Below, piece by piece: positions 17,214 through 25,080 of a stretch of 64,000 bases of DNA. Below the pieces are notes generated by a model. It made no database searches. It had not been told where the DNA came from and saw nothing but the letters and a program-made list of their open reading frames with translations. How positions within the stretch are numbered: position 1 is the first letter of the stretch; each line of letters opens with the position of its first letter. The stretch comes from Acidaminococcus hominis (lineage in GTDB: Bacteria > Bacillota > Negativicutes > Acidaminococcales > Acidaminococcaceae), in assembly GCF_021044795.1 (NCBI RefSeq), contig NZ_JAJNOP010000003.1. The stretch is one strand, 5' to 3'. The position numbers and the translations under genes were made by a program.

Positions 17214-18598
17214 GCTTTCATCCGCTCGCCAATGATGCGAGCTACATACACCCCGGAAGCAGAGGCCTGGGAAAGTCCTCTGGTAATGCCCGCTCCATCG
17301 CCAATGGCGAAGAAGTTGGGCATTTTTGTTTCCAGCTTATCGCTGAGGTCCAGCCGGGAACTGTAGAACTTCACTTCCACCCCGTACAGCAGGGTATCGT
17401 CGTTGGCGGTGCCAGGCGCCACCTTATCCAGGGCATAAATCATTTCAATGATGTTGTCCAAATGGCGTTTGGGCAGTACCAGGCTCAGGTCCCCAGGCAC
17501 TGCATTCAAGGTAGGATGCAGGAAGCTCTGGCTCAGCCGGTGGGCGTTGGTCCGGCGGCCTTTGATCAGGTCCCCGAAGCGCTGCACCAGAACGCCGCCT
17601 CCCAGCATATTGGACAGGGAAGCAATGTGCTTGCCGTATTTATGGGGTTCCTTAAAGGGTTCCGTAAATTTATTGCTGACCAAAAGGGCAAAGTTGGTGT
17701 TGCCGCTGTTTTTGGCCGGGTCGCTGAAGCTGTGGCCGTTTACCGTAACAATGCCGTCGGTATTTTCTGCTACCACGTAGCCATTGGGGTTCATACAGAA
17801 GGTCCGTACCCGATCCCCGTACCGTTTGGTCCGGTACACCAGTTTGGCCTCGTAGACTTCTTCCGTAATGTCCTGGAATACGGAGTAAGGGACTTCTACT
17901 CGGACACCTACGTCCACCTGGTTGTTGGCCATGGGCAGGCCCAGATTCTGGCACTGGGTGGAGAACCACTCAGCCCCTGCCCGGCCCGGGGCCCCAATCA
18001 GATAGGTGCAGCCGATAACCTGCTCAGAACCCTTGATGGTCAGTTCATAGCCTTCTTTGGACTGGCTGATGGTTTCCACCTGGGTATCACATTGGATTTC
18101 AATGCCATGCTCCAGCAGGTAGTGGTAGATGCTGGCCATCAGGTTCCGGTTGTTGTCCGTGCCCAAATGGCGCACCTTAGCGTTTAACAGATGTAGATCG
18201 TGGCCCAGAGCCAGCCGGCCGATTTTGCAGTTCTTGGTGGAATACACCGTACCCGGGGCACCGTGTTTGCAGTTGATTTCATCCACGTAATCAATGAGTT
18301 CCATAACCGTCTTTTTGGGAATGTACTCACTGAGCCAGCCGCCAAATTCCGTGGTGAAATTGTACTTGCCGTCGGAGAACGCACCGGCGCCGCCAAAGCC
18401 CCGCATAATGCTGCAGGGTACGCAGCGGATACATTTTTCCACCTTGCCGGCAATAATAGGGCAGCTGCGGAAGTCAATGGCATGGCCTTCTTCCAAAATC
18501 AGCACCTTTACCTGGGGGTATTTCAGGACAAACTCGTAAGCCGCATAAATGGCAGCAGGGCCGCCGCCAATAATCGCTACATCAACATTCTTTTTCAT
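17195..18598 (-). CDS. FAD-dependent oxidoreductase (COG2509-type)
   Basis: A flavoprotein with an N-terminal dinucleotide fold (DVAIIGGGPAAIYAAYE), a cysteine cluster near residues 47-64 (CPII, CIRC, C) next to GFGGAGAFSDGKYN, and a late FAD-contact GDGAGITRGLSQASASG. This combination marks a widespread group of uncharacterised FAD-dependent dehydrogenases, length about 460, in anaerobic Firmicutes. Its ATG overlaps the stop of the upstream beta-lactamase-fold gene by four bases, so the two are translationally coupled. The substrate is unknown. Confidence 0.85.
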   Translation of the reverse strand: MKKNVDVAIIGGGPAAIYAAYEFVLKYPQVKVLILEEGHAIDFRSCPIIAGKVEKCIRCVPCSIMRGFGGAGAFSDGKYNFTTEFGGWLSEYIPKKTVMELIDYVDEINCKHGAPGTVYSTKNCKIGRLALGHDLHLLNAKVRHLGTDNNRNLMASIYHYLLEHGIEIQCDTQVETISQSKEGYELTIKGSEQVIGCTYLIGAPGRAGAEWFSTQCQNLGLPMANNQVDVGVRVEVPYSVFQDITEEVYEAKLVYRTKRYGDRVRTFCMNPNGYVVAENTDGIVTVNGHSFSDPAKNSGNTNFALLVSNKFTEPFKEPHKYGKHIASLSNMLGGGVLVQRFGDLIKGRRTNAHRLSQSFLHPTLNAVPGDLSLVLPKRHLDNIIEMIYALDKVAPGTANDDTLLYGVEVKFYSSRLDLSDKLETKMPNFFAIGDGAGITRGLSQASASGVYVARIIGERMKAQLANR

Positions 18599-19554
18599 TT
18601 CTTGAACACCTCTTTGTCGTTTACCGTATTAAATATGATAGAAGAAATCTGATTGATGGTTTTCCGGGTTTCTCCAGGACGCACGGCCTTGTCCATCAGG
18701 ACTACCAGCACGTACCGCTCCCGGGCATACACAATGCCAGCCGCATCAAGAACTTGGCCGTGGTCGGCCTGAAGGCCTGCAATATTTACACTTTGGGACA
18801 GCAGGGCACCCAGCATATCCGGCCGGGGAGCACGGCCCAAAAGGCCCAGCAGGTACCCATTTTCCTTGGGCCCCAGGCATTTGCCTTCGTAAAGCTGAGT
18901 CAACAGGGTCACCGTATCGTTAACAGAAGTATAGCTCAGTTCCCGTTTTTCCTGGGCCCCCAGCTTATCTTCCTCGTTTTCTTTGACGGGCAGGTCATGG
19001 CTTCCCACCACCGTATCCACGTATCCTTTTTCCGTCAGCCAGGCGTTGATGTCTTCCCGGCCAGCAATCCAGATCAGCTTGTACAAAGCCGTCCGGTCAT
19101 TTTGCAGCAGCATATCTTCCAAAAGATTTTGAACCGTTACTTGGCTGCCTGCGGGGACCTGTCCCAAAGCCGGGCTGTCCGTTCTAATATCCCGCTGCCG
19201 CAGGGTGTACACCTCATCCAATGCCAGGTCCTTATTTTCCACCTGGGCCAAAACCGCAGCAGCCACATAGGGACGGATCAGATCCCCGGCCGGCATCTTG
19301 CCGGAGTAGTTGTAGAACACTTCCCCGGTATCCAAAGAACGGTAATACACGGAACAGGCCGCCCCCGACTGGGCAATCACATTATTCAAATAGGCATAGG
19401 GCAGCTTGGTATCCTTGGAATGGACCAGCTGGGCGTTTTGGGCCTGTTTTTGCTGCTGCTGATATTTGGGGCTGTTGTGCAGCAGGGAAAAGGATATTAC
19501 CCCCACCAGCACCAAGCCTATCAAGCAAAGAATAATCCGTTTGTTGATACTCAT
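18595..19554 (-). CDS. beta-lactamase/PBP-fold protein lacking catalytic residues
   Basis: The 319-residue product has one N-terminal membrane anchor (CLIGLVLVGVISFSLL) and then a class A beta-lactamase-type domain: VYYRSLDTGEVFYNYSGK, MPAGDLIRPYVAAAVLAQV, TVQNLLEDMLLQNDRTALYKLI. In active enzymes the SxxK reads as in PAASLIKLP; here it is DLIR. The SDN-equivalent is NDR and the KTG-equivalent is AAG, so all three active-site motifs are changed. This looks like a membrane-tethered pseudoenzyme, perhaps a binding or scaffold protein. It sits between overlapping neighbours (four bases on each side) in a three-gene operon with a YgjP-like metallopeptidase and an FAD oxidoreductase. Confidence 0.75.
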   Translation of the reverse strand: MSINKRIILCLIGLVLVGVISFSLLHNSPKYQQQQKQAQNAQLVHSKDTKLPYAYLNNVIAQSGAACSVYYRSLDTGEVFYNYSGKMPAGDLIRPYVAAAVLAQVENKDLALDEVYTLRQRDIRTDSPALGQVPAGSQVTVQNLLEDMLLQNDRTALYKLIWIAGREDINAWLTEKGYVDTVVGSHDLPVKENEEDKLGAQEKRELSYTSVNDTVTLLTQLYEGKCLGPKENGYLLGLLGRAPRPDMLGALLSQSVNIAGLQADHGQVLDAAGIVYARERYVLVVLMDKAVRPGETRKTINQISSIIFNTVNDKEVFKK

Positions 19555-20210
19555 AAGACAATCATAACCCTTCTATTAGTCTTTAACCATTGTTCCCGCT
19601 GCTTCCGGTCCGGCAAAATTTCTTCCACCGCCTGCCAAAACAGCCGATTGTGGGACTTGTTGCGGATATGGCACAGCTCATGGACAATCACATAATCAAT
19701 TACGCCAGGCGGGCAGAATACCAGCCGCCAGCAAAAACCCAGCTGGTTCCGGTAGTTGCAGTAGCCCCAGCGGGTCCGGGCCTGGGACAGCTTGATTTGG
19801 GGAGCAGGAAGTCCCAGGAGCCCGGCAAAGTACGGTACCCGTTCCCTAAGATAGGTCCCTAGCTCCTCCTGGAAATATTGGATCAGCTTAGGCAGGGTCA
19901 CCTGCTCTCCCAAAATCAGCTGCTCCTGGGTCAGAAAAATATTCTCTCCCGGCACCAGGTGCAGGGTTCGCCGCTTTCCCCATAACAGCAAAGCAGCTCC
20001 TTCCCGGAGCTCCAAGGGCTGTATGGCCCGTTTCTCGTCCGCCGCCTTTGCCACATGGGACGCAATCCAGTCCTGACGGGACGCCAAAAAATATTCAATT
20101 CGTTCTTTGCTCAGCCCATAGGGCGCGCGCACAATTACTTGGCCTTCCCGGTTGATTTCTACCGCCAGGGTGCGCCGTCTGGATCTGATGATTTTTGCAA
20201 TTTTAATCAT
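19551..20210 (-). CDS. YgjP/M48-like metallopeptidase domain protein
   Basis: The 219-residue protein has the zinc-peptidase helix VIVHELCHIRNKSHNRLFW near residue 170 (HExxH with a downstream histidine), preceded by the family's WGYCNYR and LSKERIEYFLASRQDWI. YgjP/DUF45 proteins are SprT-like putative metallopeptidases of unknown substrate. It is the first gene of the overlapping three-gene operon. Its ATG lies only about ten bases after an extended -10 element (TGCTATAAT), so if that promoter is used the mRNA is nearly leaderless and loses the AGGA. Confidence 0.85.
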   Translation of the reverse strand: MIKIAKIIRSRRRTLAVEINREGQVIVRAPYGLSKERIEYFLASRQDWIASHVAKAADEKRAIQPLELREGAALLLWGKRRTLHLVPGENIFLTQEQLILGEQVTLPKLIQYFQEELGTYLRERVPYFAGLLGLPAPQIKLSQARTRWGYCNYRNQLGFCWRLVFCPPGVIDYVIVHELCHIRNKSHNRLFWQAVEEILPDRKQREQWLKTNRRVMIVL

Positions 20211-20219
20211 AGCATTCCT

Positions 20220-20228
20220 ATTATAGCA
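20220..20228 (-). promoter_or_regulatory. extended -10 element just before the metallopeptidase gene
   Basis: TGCTATAAT on the minus strand ends ten bases before the start codon, which would give an mRNA with almost no leader. An upstream promoter cannot be excluded. Confidence 0.45.
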
Positions 20229-20330
20229 TACTCTGCCAATTTCCCGGGCAGGCTTTTACAAAATCCCAATTTATTTTACGAAAACACCCCAGAGTGATAG
20301 ATTTTTTACAGCCATTTGTTTCTGTCTCCG

Positions 20331-20359
20331 TTGACCGCCCCGGAAAATTCACCTATAAT
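20331..20359 (+). promoter_or_regulatory. promoter of the CorC/HlyC-type gene
   Basis: TTGACC, 17 bases, TATAAT; eleven of twelve positions are consensus. Confidence 0.85.
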
Positions 20360-20395
20360 GGACAGTATACTAATAAGGAAGCGTGATCCCATACT

Positions 20396-21691
20396 ATGGA
20401 AGAATTCAACATCCCCACTACCCTTCTGACGGGTATCCTGATTGTTTTTATATCCCTTTCTGCGTATTTTTCCGCCACAGAAACAGCACTTACCAGCTGC
20501 AATAAGCTGCGGCTGAAAAATTTGGCCAAAGATGGCAACCGTCGGGCCAAAACCGTGCTGAAGCTGCTGGACAAATTTGATAATGCCTTGTCCACCATAT
20601 TAATCGGCAATAATATCGTAAATATTGCCACAGCCTCCCTGGCTGCGGCCTGCTCCACCGCGTACTTTGGCCCTTCCGGCCTGGCCCTGGCCACCGTAGT
20701 CACTACCATTGTCATCCTGATATTTGGAGAAATTCTCCCCAAAAGCGCCGCCAAGGACTATCCGGAAAAATTTGCCATGAGTACCGCAGGGCTGCTGCGC
20801 ATTCTGGTATTTCTTTTTACTCCTCTAAACTATTTGTTTCAACTGCTGAAAACTGCTTTCAGTCATCTGCTGTCCAAAAAAGCGGCCCACGGTGCTACCG
20901 AAGGAGAATTGCTTCTGATGGTAGATGAAGTAGCCAGCGGCGGCGCCATCAACAAGCAGGATAGCCAACTGATCAAATCCGCCATTGAATTCAGTGATAT
21001 TCGGGTCCGGGAAATCATGACCCCCCGGGTGGATATGATGGCCATGGACATTTCCGAGGGAAACCAAAAGGCCCTGAAGATTTTTTCCGACTACGGCTTC
21101 TCCCGGATTCCTGTATTTAAGGACGACTATAGCGAAATCATTGGCATTCTTCACGCTAAAGACTTTTTTTCCGGCTATATCAAAAACCCCCATTTTAGAC
21201 TGGAAGAACGGCTGAAAAAAGCAGCCTTCGTCCATCAATCCACCAAAATTTCCCGGGTAATGAAAACCCTCCAGGAAGCCAAAATCGAAATGGCCATGGT
21301 CATGGACAGCTACGGCACCGTCAAGGGGTTGGTCACCACCGAAGACATTGTGGAAGAACTGGTTGGCGAAATCTGGGACGAGCATGACAAGGTGATTTCG
21401 TCCTTCCACCGGATTGGCAAGAACCGCTATATGATTTCCTGCTCCTCCAATTCCCAAAACGCCAATTTGTTTGACCTGTTCAAATATTTGGATCTGGACA
21501 TTACCGACTATGGTCTGGAAAACAATTCCATCAGCGGTTGGGTGGTGGATACCCTGGAGACCATCCCCCAAAAAGGAGACTCCTTCGACTGCAAGAACCT
21601 GCATGTTACCGTCACCCGGGCCAACAACCACCGGGTCCAGGAAATCATCGTAGAAGTCCGTCCCAAAGCAAAAGAAGAAGACGACGAATAA
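20396..21691 (+). CDS. CNNM/CorC (HlyC) family membrane protein
   Basis: These proteins are linked to magnesium or cobalt efflux or homeostasis. The 431-residue product has an N-terminal CNNM (DUF21) domain with about four membrane segments (to about residue 170, with SATETALTSCNKLRLKNLAKDG), a CBS-domain pair (about 200-330; MTPRVDMMAMD, GTVKGLVTTEDIVEELVGEI) and a C-terminal CorC_HlyC domain (about 345-425) with GDSFDCKNLHVTV. Length and order are typical. It is monocistronic between a near-consensus promoter and a terminator; no magnesium riboswitch is visible in the about 35-base leader. Confidence 0.92.
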   Translation: MEEFNIPTTLLTGILIVFISLSAYFSATETALTSCNKLRLKNLAKDGNRRAKTVLKLLDKFDNALSTILIGNNIVNIATASLAAACSTAYFGPSGLALATVVTTIVILIFGEILPKSAAKDYPEKFAMSTAGLLRILVFLFTPLNYLFQLLKTAFSHLLSKKAAHGATEGELLLMVDEVASGGAINKQDSQLIKSAIEFSDIRVREIMTPRVDMMAMDISEGNQKALKIFSDYGFSRIPVFKDDYSEIIGILHAKDFFSGYIKNPHFRLEERLKKAAFVHQSTKISRVMKTLQEAKIEMAMVMDSYGTVKGLVTTEDIVEELVGEIWDEHDKVISSFHRIGKNRYMISCSSNSQNANLFDLFKYLDLDITDYGLENNSISGWVVDTLETIPQKGDSFDCKNLHVTVTRANNHRVQEIIVEVRPKAKEEDDE

Positions 21692-21728
21692 AAAATCCTC
21701 CAAGCCACACAAGGTTTGGAGGATTTTT
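21691..21728. terminator. bidirectional intrinsic terminator
   Basis: AAAAATCCTCCAA pairs with TTTGGAGGATTTTT between the convergent CorC-type and nicotinamidase-like genes. Confidence 0.9.
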
Positions 21729-21743
21729 CTTTGCTTAGCTTAC

Positions 21744-22274
21744 TCAGCGTACATGAACCTGACAGCTTTTCAGGGTGGCCAGGGCAGCGTTATGGGATTC
21801 CGGTGTTACTCCGGCACAGCAGCTGCTGTCCACATAAATAGGCACTTCCGGCATGGCCGCTTTCAGCAGCAGGGCGTTGGAAACCACACAAATATCCGTA
21901 CACAGACCAATCAATTCAATTTCCTCAATAGGCCGGGTGCTGTTTAATTTCTTCAGATCTTCCGCCAAAGTGAAAGAGCCAAAGGTCGGTTTCTGGTAAA
22001 CAGGCCAGTGGTGTTCCTTGGCCAGCTTTTCCAGGCCTGGAATCAAGTGCCAGCCGTGGGTTCCCTTGATGCAGTGTTTTACAGGGAGATTCTTTCCTTC
22101 CTGGGTATCCAGATAGGTTTCCCCGTGGGTGTCCTGGGTAAAAATCACGTGACCGGGATAATTGGCCACTTTTTTCAGCACATTAAAAGTAATCTGCTGT
22201 GCTTCTTCTGTTCCCAGGCTGCCATTGACAAAATCGTTCTGCATATCTACCACAATCAAATAGCTGTTTTTCAT
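21744..22274 (-). CDS. nicotinamidase-like cysteine hydrolase
   Basis: Isochorismatase-superfamily hydrolase of 176 residues. It has the catalytic aspartate in VVDMQNDFVNG, a lysine in YQKPTFGSF and the nucleophile in GLCTDICVVSN. A metal-site pattern of Asp and His occurs in TQDTHGETY and KGTHGWHLIPG, as in nicotinamidase/pyrazinamidase PncA. Nicotinamide salvage to nicotinate is therefore the likeliest reaction, though related amidases share the motifs. I start it at ATG 22274 (AAGAGG nine bases upstream). No other NAD-salvage gene is nearby. Confidence 0.8.
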   Translation of the reverse strand: MKNSYLIVVDMQNDFVNGSLGTEEAQQITFNVLKKVANYPGHVIFTQDTHGETYLDTQEGKNLPVKHCIKGTHGWHLIPGLEKLAKEHHWPVYQKPTFGSFTLAEDLKKLNSTRPIEEIELIGLCTDICVVSNALLLKAAMPEVPIYVDSSCCAGVTPESHNAALATLKSCQVHVR

Positions 22275-22387
22275 GGGGGAAAACCTCTTTTCTTTCCCAG
22301 AGGGGAATATTCTCATTTAGTATAGCATAAAGCCCCATACCTTGTAAAAATTTCTTGCATTGGCACCCTGCCCCTGTTTGGGCACAA

Positions 22388-22425
22388 CAAAATACCCGCT
22401 TCCCGGCCGAAACCGAAAAGCGGGT
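22388..22425 (-). terminator. terminator of the tRNA array
   Basis: On the minus strand ACCCGCTT pairs with AAGCGGGT, with a G/C-rich loop, followed by ATTTTGTTG. It lies just after tRNA-Leu. Confidence 0.7.
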
Positions 22426-22437
22426 GAAATTACCGTA

Positions 22438-22521
22438 TGGTGCGGATGACAGGACTTGAACCTGCACGTCATGGACACCAGATCCTAAGTCTGGCGCGTC
22501 TGCCAATTCCGCCACATCCGC
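22438..22521 (-). tRNA. tRNA-Leu (anticodon TAG)
   Basis: Acceptor GCGGATG/CATCCGC with an encoded CCA, anticodon stem CCAGA/TCTGG around CTTAGGA, an extended variable arm and a T loop GGTTCAAGTCC. It is the last of four tRNAs in one transcript. Confidence 0.95.
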
Positions 22522-22539
22522 GTTTTATGTAAAAAAAAA

Positions 22540-22615
22540 TGGTGATCCACCCGGGATTCGAACCCGGGACACCCTGATTAAAAGTCAGGTGCTCTACCAA
22601 CTGAGCTAGTGAATC
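22540..22615 (-). tRNA. tRNA-Lys (anticodon TTT)
   Basis: Acceptor GATTCAC/GTGGATC (one G-U), anticodon stem CCTGA/TCAGG around CTTTTAA, T arm CCGGGTTCGAATCCCGG, encoded CCA. Confidence 0.95.
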
Positions 22616-22619
22616 ATCA

Positions 22620-22695
22620 TGGCTGGGGCGGCTGGACTCGAACCAACGCATGCGGGAGTCAAAGTCCCGTGCCTTACCGACTTGGCTACGCCCCA
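22620..22695 (-). tRNA. tRNA-Gln (anticodon TTG)
   Basis: Acceptor TGGGGCG/CGCCCCA, anticodon stem CGGGA/TCCCG around CTTTGAC, discriminator G and encoded CCA. Confidence 0.95.
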
Positions 22696-22700
22696 AAAAG

Positions 22701-22777
22701 TGGGGTGGATAGTGGGGATCGAACCCACGCGTGCTGGAGCCACAATCCAGTGTGTTAACCGCTTCACCATATCCACC
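22701..22777 (-). tRNA. tRNA-His (anticodon GTG)
   Basis: Acceptor GTGGATA/TATCCAC with the extra G at position -1 encoded, anticodon stem CTGGA/TCCAG around TTGTGGC, encoded CCA. It is first in the array, right after the promoter. Confidence 0.95.
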
Positions 22778-22803
22778 ATGTTACCTTGTCTGACGACTTT
22801 GTT

Positions 22804-22833
22804 ATTCTATCATGGAGATGCGAATTTTGTCAA
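22804..22833 (-). promoter_or_regulatory. promoter of the tRNA array
   Basis: TTGACA, 18 bases, TAGAAT, ending about 27 bases before tRNA-His. Confidence 0.8.
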
Positions 22834-22851
22834 TAGGATTTTGAAACTTTT

Positions 22852-23280
22852 TTAATCAATTCCTGCCAGGGACCGGTGGGCCATGCCTACACACAATTCA
22901 TTCAGGTTCAGGACCCCCACGCTCATATAAACAGCCACGCACAAATGCTCTCCATGGCGGGCCACGCCAATCTTTCCCCCTACATTAAAGCCGATGGCTT
23001 TGTGCATAATCTGGGCCAGGGCTTCATGGGCAGCCCCTGCCACCGTACCAGCCCCTACATGGGTATCCGTCACAATGTTCTGCCGTTCGGCAGCTACCAC
23101 GGCCCGTTCTACGATTTTCTTCACGCTGGGCAAAAACTCTCCGCCAAAATCCACAGCCGCAGCCCGGTACCCTTGGTCCCGGAGACTTTTCTTCAAAAGG
23201 TCTTCTTCTTCTCTGGTTGCGGTCAGGGCCATTCTGAGAGCTGCCCGTCCTACATCAATGCTGGCAATTTCTTTTTCCAT
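22852..23280 (-). CDS. HutP-family protein
   Basis: Bacillus HutP is an RNA-binding antiterminator of the histidine-utilisation operon that needs histidine and magnesium. The 142-residue product resembles the HutP-type proteins of Negativicutes: MEKEIASIDVGRAALRMAL, GYRAAAVDFGGEF, HVGAGTVAGAAHEAL and CVAVYMSVGVLNLNELCVGMAHR, the last like the C-terminal beta sheet of HutP. The histidines used by Bacillus HutP are not clearly all in place, so ligand and function are uncertain. There is no hut gene in the window. It follows the tRNA promoter region and is divergent from a tiny conserved-looking gene. Confidence 0.65.
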   Translation of the reverse strand: MEKEIASIDVGRAALRMALTATREEEDLLKKSLRDQGYRAAAVDFGGEFLPSVKKIVERAVVAAERQNIVTDTHVGAGTVAGAAHEALAQIMHKAIGFNVGGKIGVARHGEHLCVAVYMSVGVLNLNELCVGMAHRSLAGID

Positions 23281-23357
23281 ATAATTCTCCTTTTCTTCCG
23301 TTCTGCTTTAATGGATACCTTCTATTATAGCAATTTTCCTCTTTTGTGGAAACTCCC

Positions 23358-23387
23358 TTGTCAGAGCTTCCCTCCTTCTGTTATGAT
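23358..23387 (+). promoter_or_regulatory. promoter of the 76-residue gene
   Basis: TTGTCA, 18 bases, TATGAT, about 25 bases before the ATG. Confidence 0.7.
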
Positions 23388-23412
23388 AGAAGCAATAAAC
23401 AAGGAGGGTATT

Positions 23413-23643
23413 ATGTCAGTTATTGTAGCAGAAGAACTGCAGGCCGGCCTGATTTTAGGGGACCCGGATAATGAGCAGTATATGTATATGCCGGGCAGCG
23501 AAATCGGCAGCGACAATCCCATGTGCATCTTTGAGGAACGGGGCCAAAAAACGGACCTGCACCTGGAAGAAGCCGTAGAACTGGCCAAGCGGCTGACCTT
23601 AAAGCCCACGGTCCATCCCATTTTCGGCAAAAGCGCTTACTAA
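23413..23643 (+). CDS. small acidic protein of unknown function (76 aa)
   Basis: AAGGAGG five bases before the ATG, a good promoter and a strong terminator show that this short gene is real. The product begins MSVIVAEELQAGLILGDPDNE, is acidic, has no membrane segment, and contains HLEEAVELAKRLTLKPTVHP, probably an amphipathic helix. I recognise no family. A longer upstream reading in the same frame has no ribosome-binding site and overlaps the divergent HutP-like gene. Confidence 0.75.
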   Translation: MSVIVAEELQAGLILGDPDNEQYMYMPGSEIGSDNPMCIFEERGQKTDLHLEEAVELAKRLTLKPTVHPIFGKSAY

Positions 23644-23652
23644 AACCTACAG

Positions 23653-23696
23653 AAAAAGCTGTACAGAGACAAAATCCGTTTCTGTACAGCTTTTTT
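23653..23696. terminator. bidirectional intrinsic terminator
   Basis: AAAAAGCTGTACAGAGAC pairs with TTTCTGTACAGCTTTTTT between the small gene and the convergent icd. Confidence 0.92.
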
Positions 23697-23711
23697 GCTT
23701 ACCAGGCGTTT

Positions 23712-24926
23712 TCAGCTTCTCCGGGCGTTCAGCCGCTGCTGAATAGCCAGGAGGAATTCCTCACTGTTGACCTTCTGCTTGTTGGGCAGGTCGGATACCG
23801 CCAGCAGATCCCCGGTCATAACCCCGTCTTCCAGGGTTGCAAGCACACTTTCTTCCAGCTGGCCGGCAAAGGTTACCAGTTCCGGCAGTTCATCCAGTTG
23901 GCCTCTCTTGCGCAGGGCACCGGTCCAGGCAAAAATGGTAGCCACCGGGTTGGTGGAAGTCTTTTCCCCTTTCAGGTACCGGTAATAGTGGCGCTGCACC
24001 GTGCCGTGAGCCGCTTCGTATTCGTAGCAGCCGTTGGGGGAAACCAGCACGGAGGTCATCATGGCCAGACTGCCAAAGGCAGTAGCCATCATATCGCTCA
24101 TAACGTCCCCATCGTAGTTCTTGCAGGCCCAAATCATACCCCCCTGGGACCGAATAATCCGGGCTACCACATCATCAATCAGGGTATAGAAATAAGTGAT
24201 ACCGGCGGCTTCAAATTGCGGCTTATATTCCTGGTCGTACAGGTCCTGGAAAATGTCCTTGAACCGATGATCGTAGATTTTGGACACCGTATCCTTGGTG
24301 GCAAACCACAGATCTTCCTTTTGCTCCAGAGCATATTGGAAGCAGGTCCGGGCAAAGTTTTCGATGGAGGCATCGGTATTGTACACCCCCTGCACAATGC
24401 CGGGACCGTCAAATTCCTGGATGGTCTGCACGGTCTTTTTTCCGTCCGCACCCGTAAAGACCAGCTGGGCCGTGCCAGCACCGGGTACCCGAAGTTCCGT
24501 ATTCTTGTAGATATCCCCGTAGGCATGACGGGCAATGGTAATGGGCTTTTTCCAGGTAGGAATCAGCGGATGGATGCCCTTGACCATAATGGGTTTCCGG
24601 AATACCGTACCGTCCAGGAGAGCCCTGATTGTGCCGTTGGGACTCTTCCACATTTTCTTCAGGTGGTATTCTTCCACCCGCTGGGCATTGGGAGTAATGG
24701 TAGCGCATTTTACCGCCACGCCGTACTTTTTCGTAGCCAGAGCGGAATCAATGGTCACCTGGTCATCGGTTTCGTCCCGGTAGGACATTCCCAAATCGTA
24801 ATACTCCGATTTCAGGTCCACATAGGGAAGGATTAAAATGTCCTTAATCAACTTCCACAGAATCCGGGTCATTTCGTCCCCATCCATTTCTACCAATGGG
24901 GTTTTCATGCTAATTTTTTCTGCCAT
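23712..24926 (-). CDS. icd: NADP-dependent isocitrate dehydrogenase (type II, eukaryote-like)
   Basis: Oxidatively decarboxylates isocitrate to 2-oxoglutarate with NADP. The 404-residue product starts MAEKISMKTPLVEMDGDEMTRILWKLIKD, as in mitochondrial/cytosolic-type homodimeric IDHs, and has the substrate loop SPNGTIRALLDGTVFRKPI, YKNTELRVPG, IDDVVARIIRSQGGMIWACKNYDGDVMSD and the NADP-site GCYEYEAAHGTVQRH. AAAGGAGAG sits four bases before ATG 24926, so I reject the 27-codon upstream extension. In a glutamate-fermenting or amino-acid anaerobe it could supply 2-oxoglutarate and NADPH. No other citrate-cycle gene is adjacent. Confidence 0.95.
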   Translation of the reverse strand: MAEKISMKTPLVEMDGDEMTRILWKLIKDILILPYVDLKSEYYDLGMSYRDETDDQVTIDSALATKKYGVAVKCATITPNAQRVEEYHLKKMWKSPNGTIRALLDGTVFRKPIMVKGIHPLIPTWKKPITIARHAYGDIYKNTELRVPGAGTAQLVFTGADGKKTVQTIQEFDGPGIVQGVYNTDASIENFARTCFQYALEQKEDLWFATKDTVSKIYDHRFKDIFQDLYDQEYKPQFEAAGITYFYTLIDDVVARIIRSQGGMIWACKNYDGDVMSDMMATAFGSLAMMTSVLVSPNGCYEYEAAHGTVQRHYYRYLKGEKTSTNPVATIFAWTGALRKRGQLDELPELVTFAGQLEESVLATLEDGVMTGDLLAVSDLPNKQKVNSEEFLLAIQQRLNARRS

Positions 24927-25012
24927 AGTACTCTCCTTTGCCTTACAGTATTGTCTCGGGTTTTCGTGTTGGTAATATCCTATCACAATTCCGGAAAGGC
25001 AAAGCATACAAA

Positions 25013-25041
25013 ATTATCATTGCTTCCATAATTAAAATCAA
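25013..25041 (-). promoter_or_regulatory. promoter of icd
   Basis: TTGATT, 17 bases, GATAAT on the minus strand, leaving a leader of about 80 bases. Confidence 0.65.
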
Positions 25042-25080
25042 TCTCTGTAACGTATCTGCCCGGCTTTCTATAAAAACCAG

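Noticed and set aside
20220..20228. Leaderless mRNA as a firm claim for the metallopeptidase gene
   Set aside because: The extended -10 is good, but no start site is mapped and an upstream promoter cannot be excluded.
22183..22696. Two protein-like frames across the tRNA array
   Set aside because: They translate tRNA genes (the typical GSNPGW-like string); the DNA is fully explained by tRNAs.
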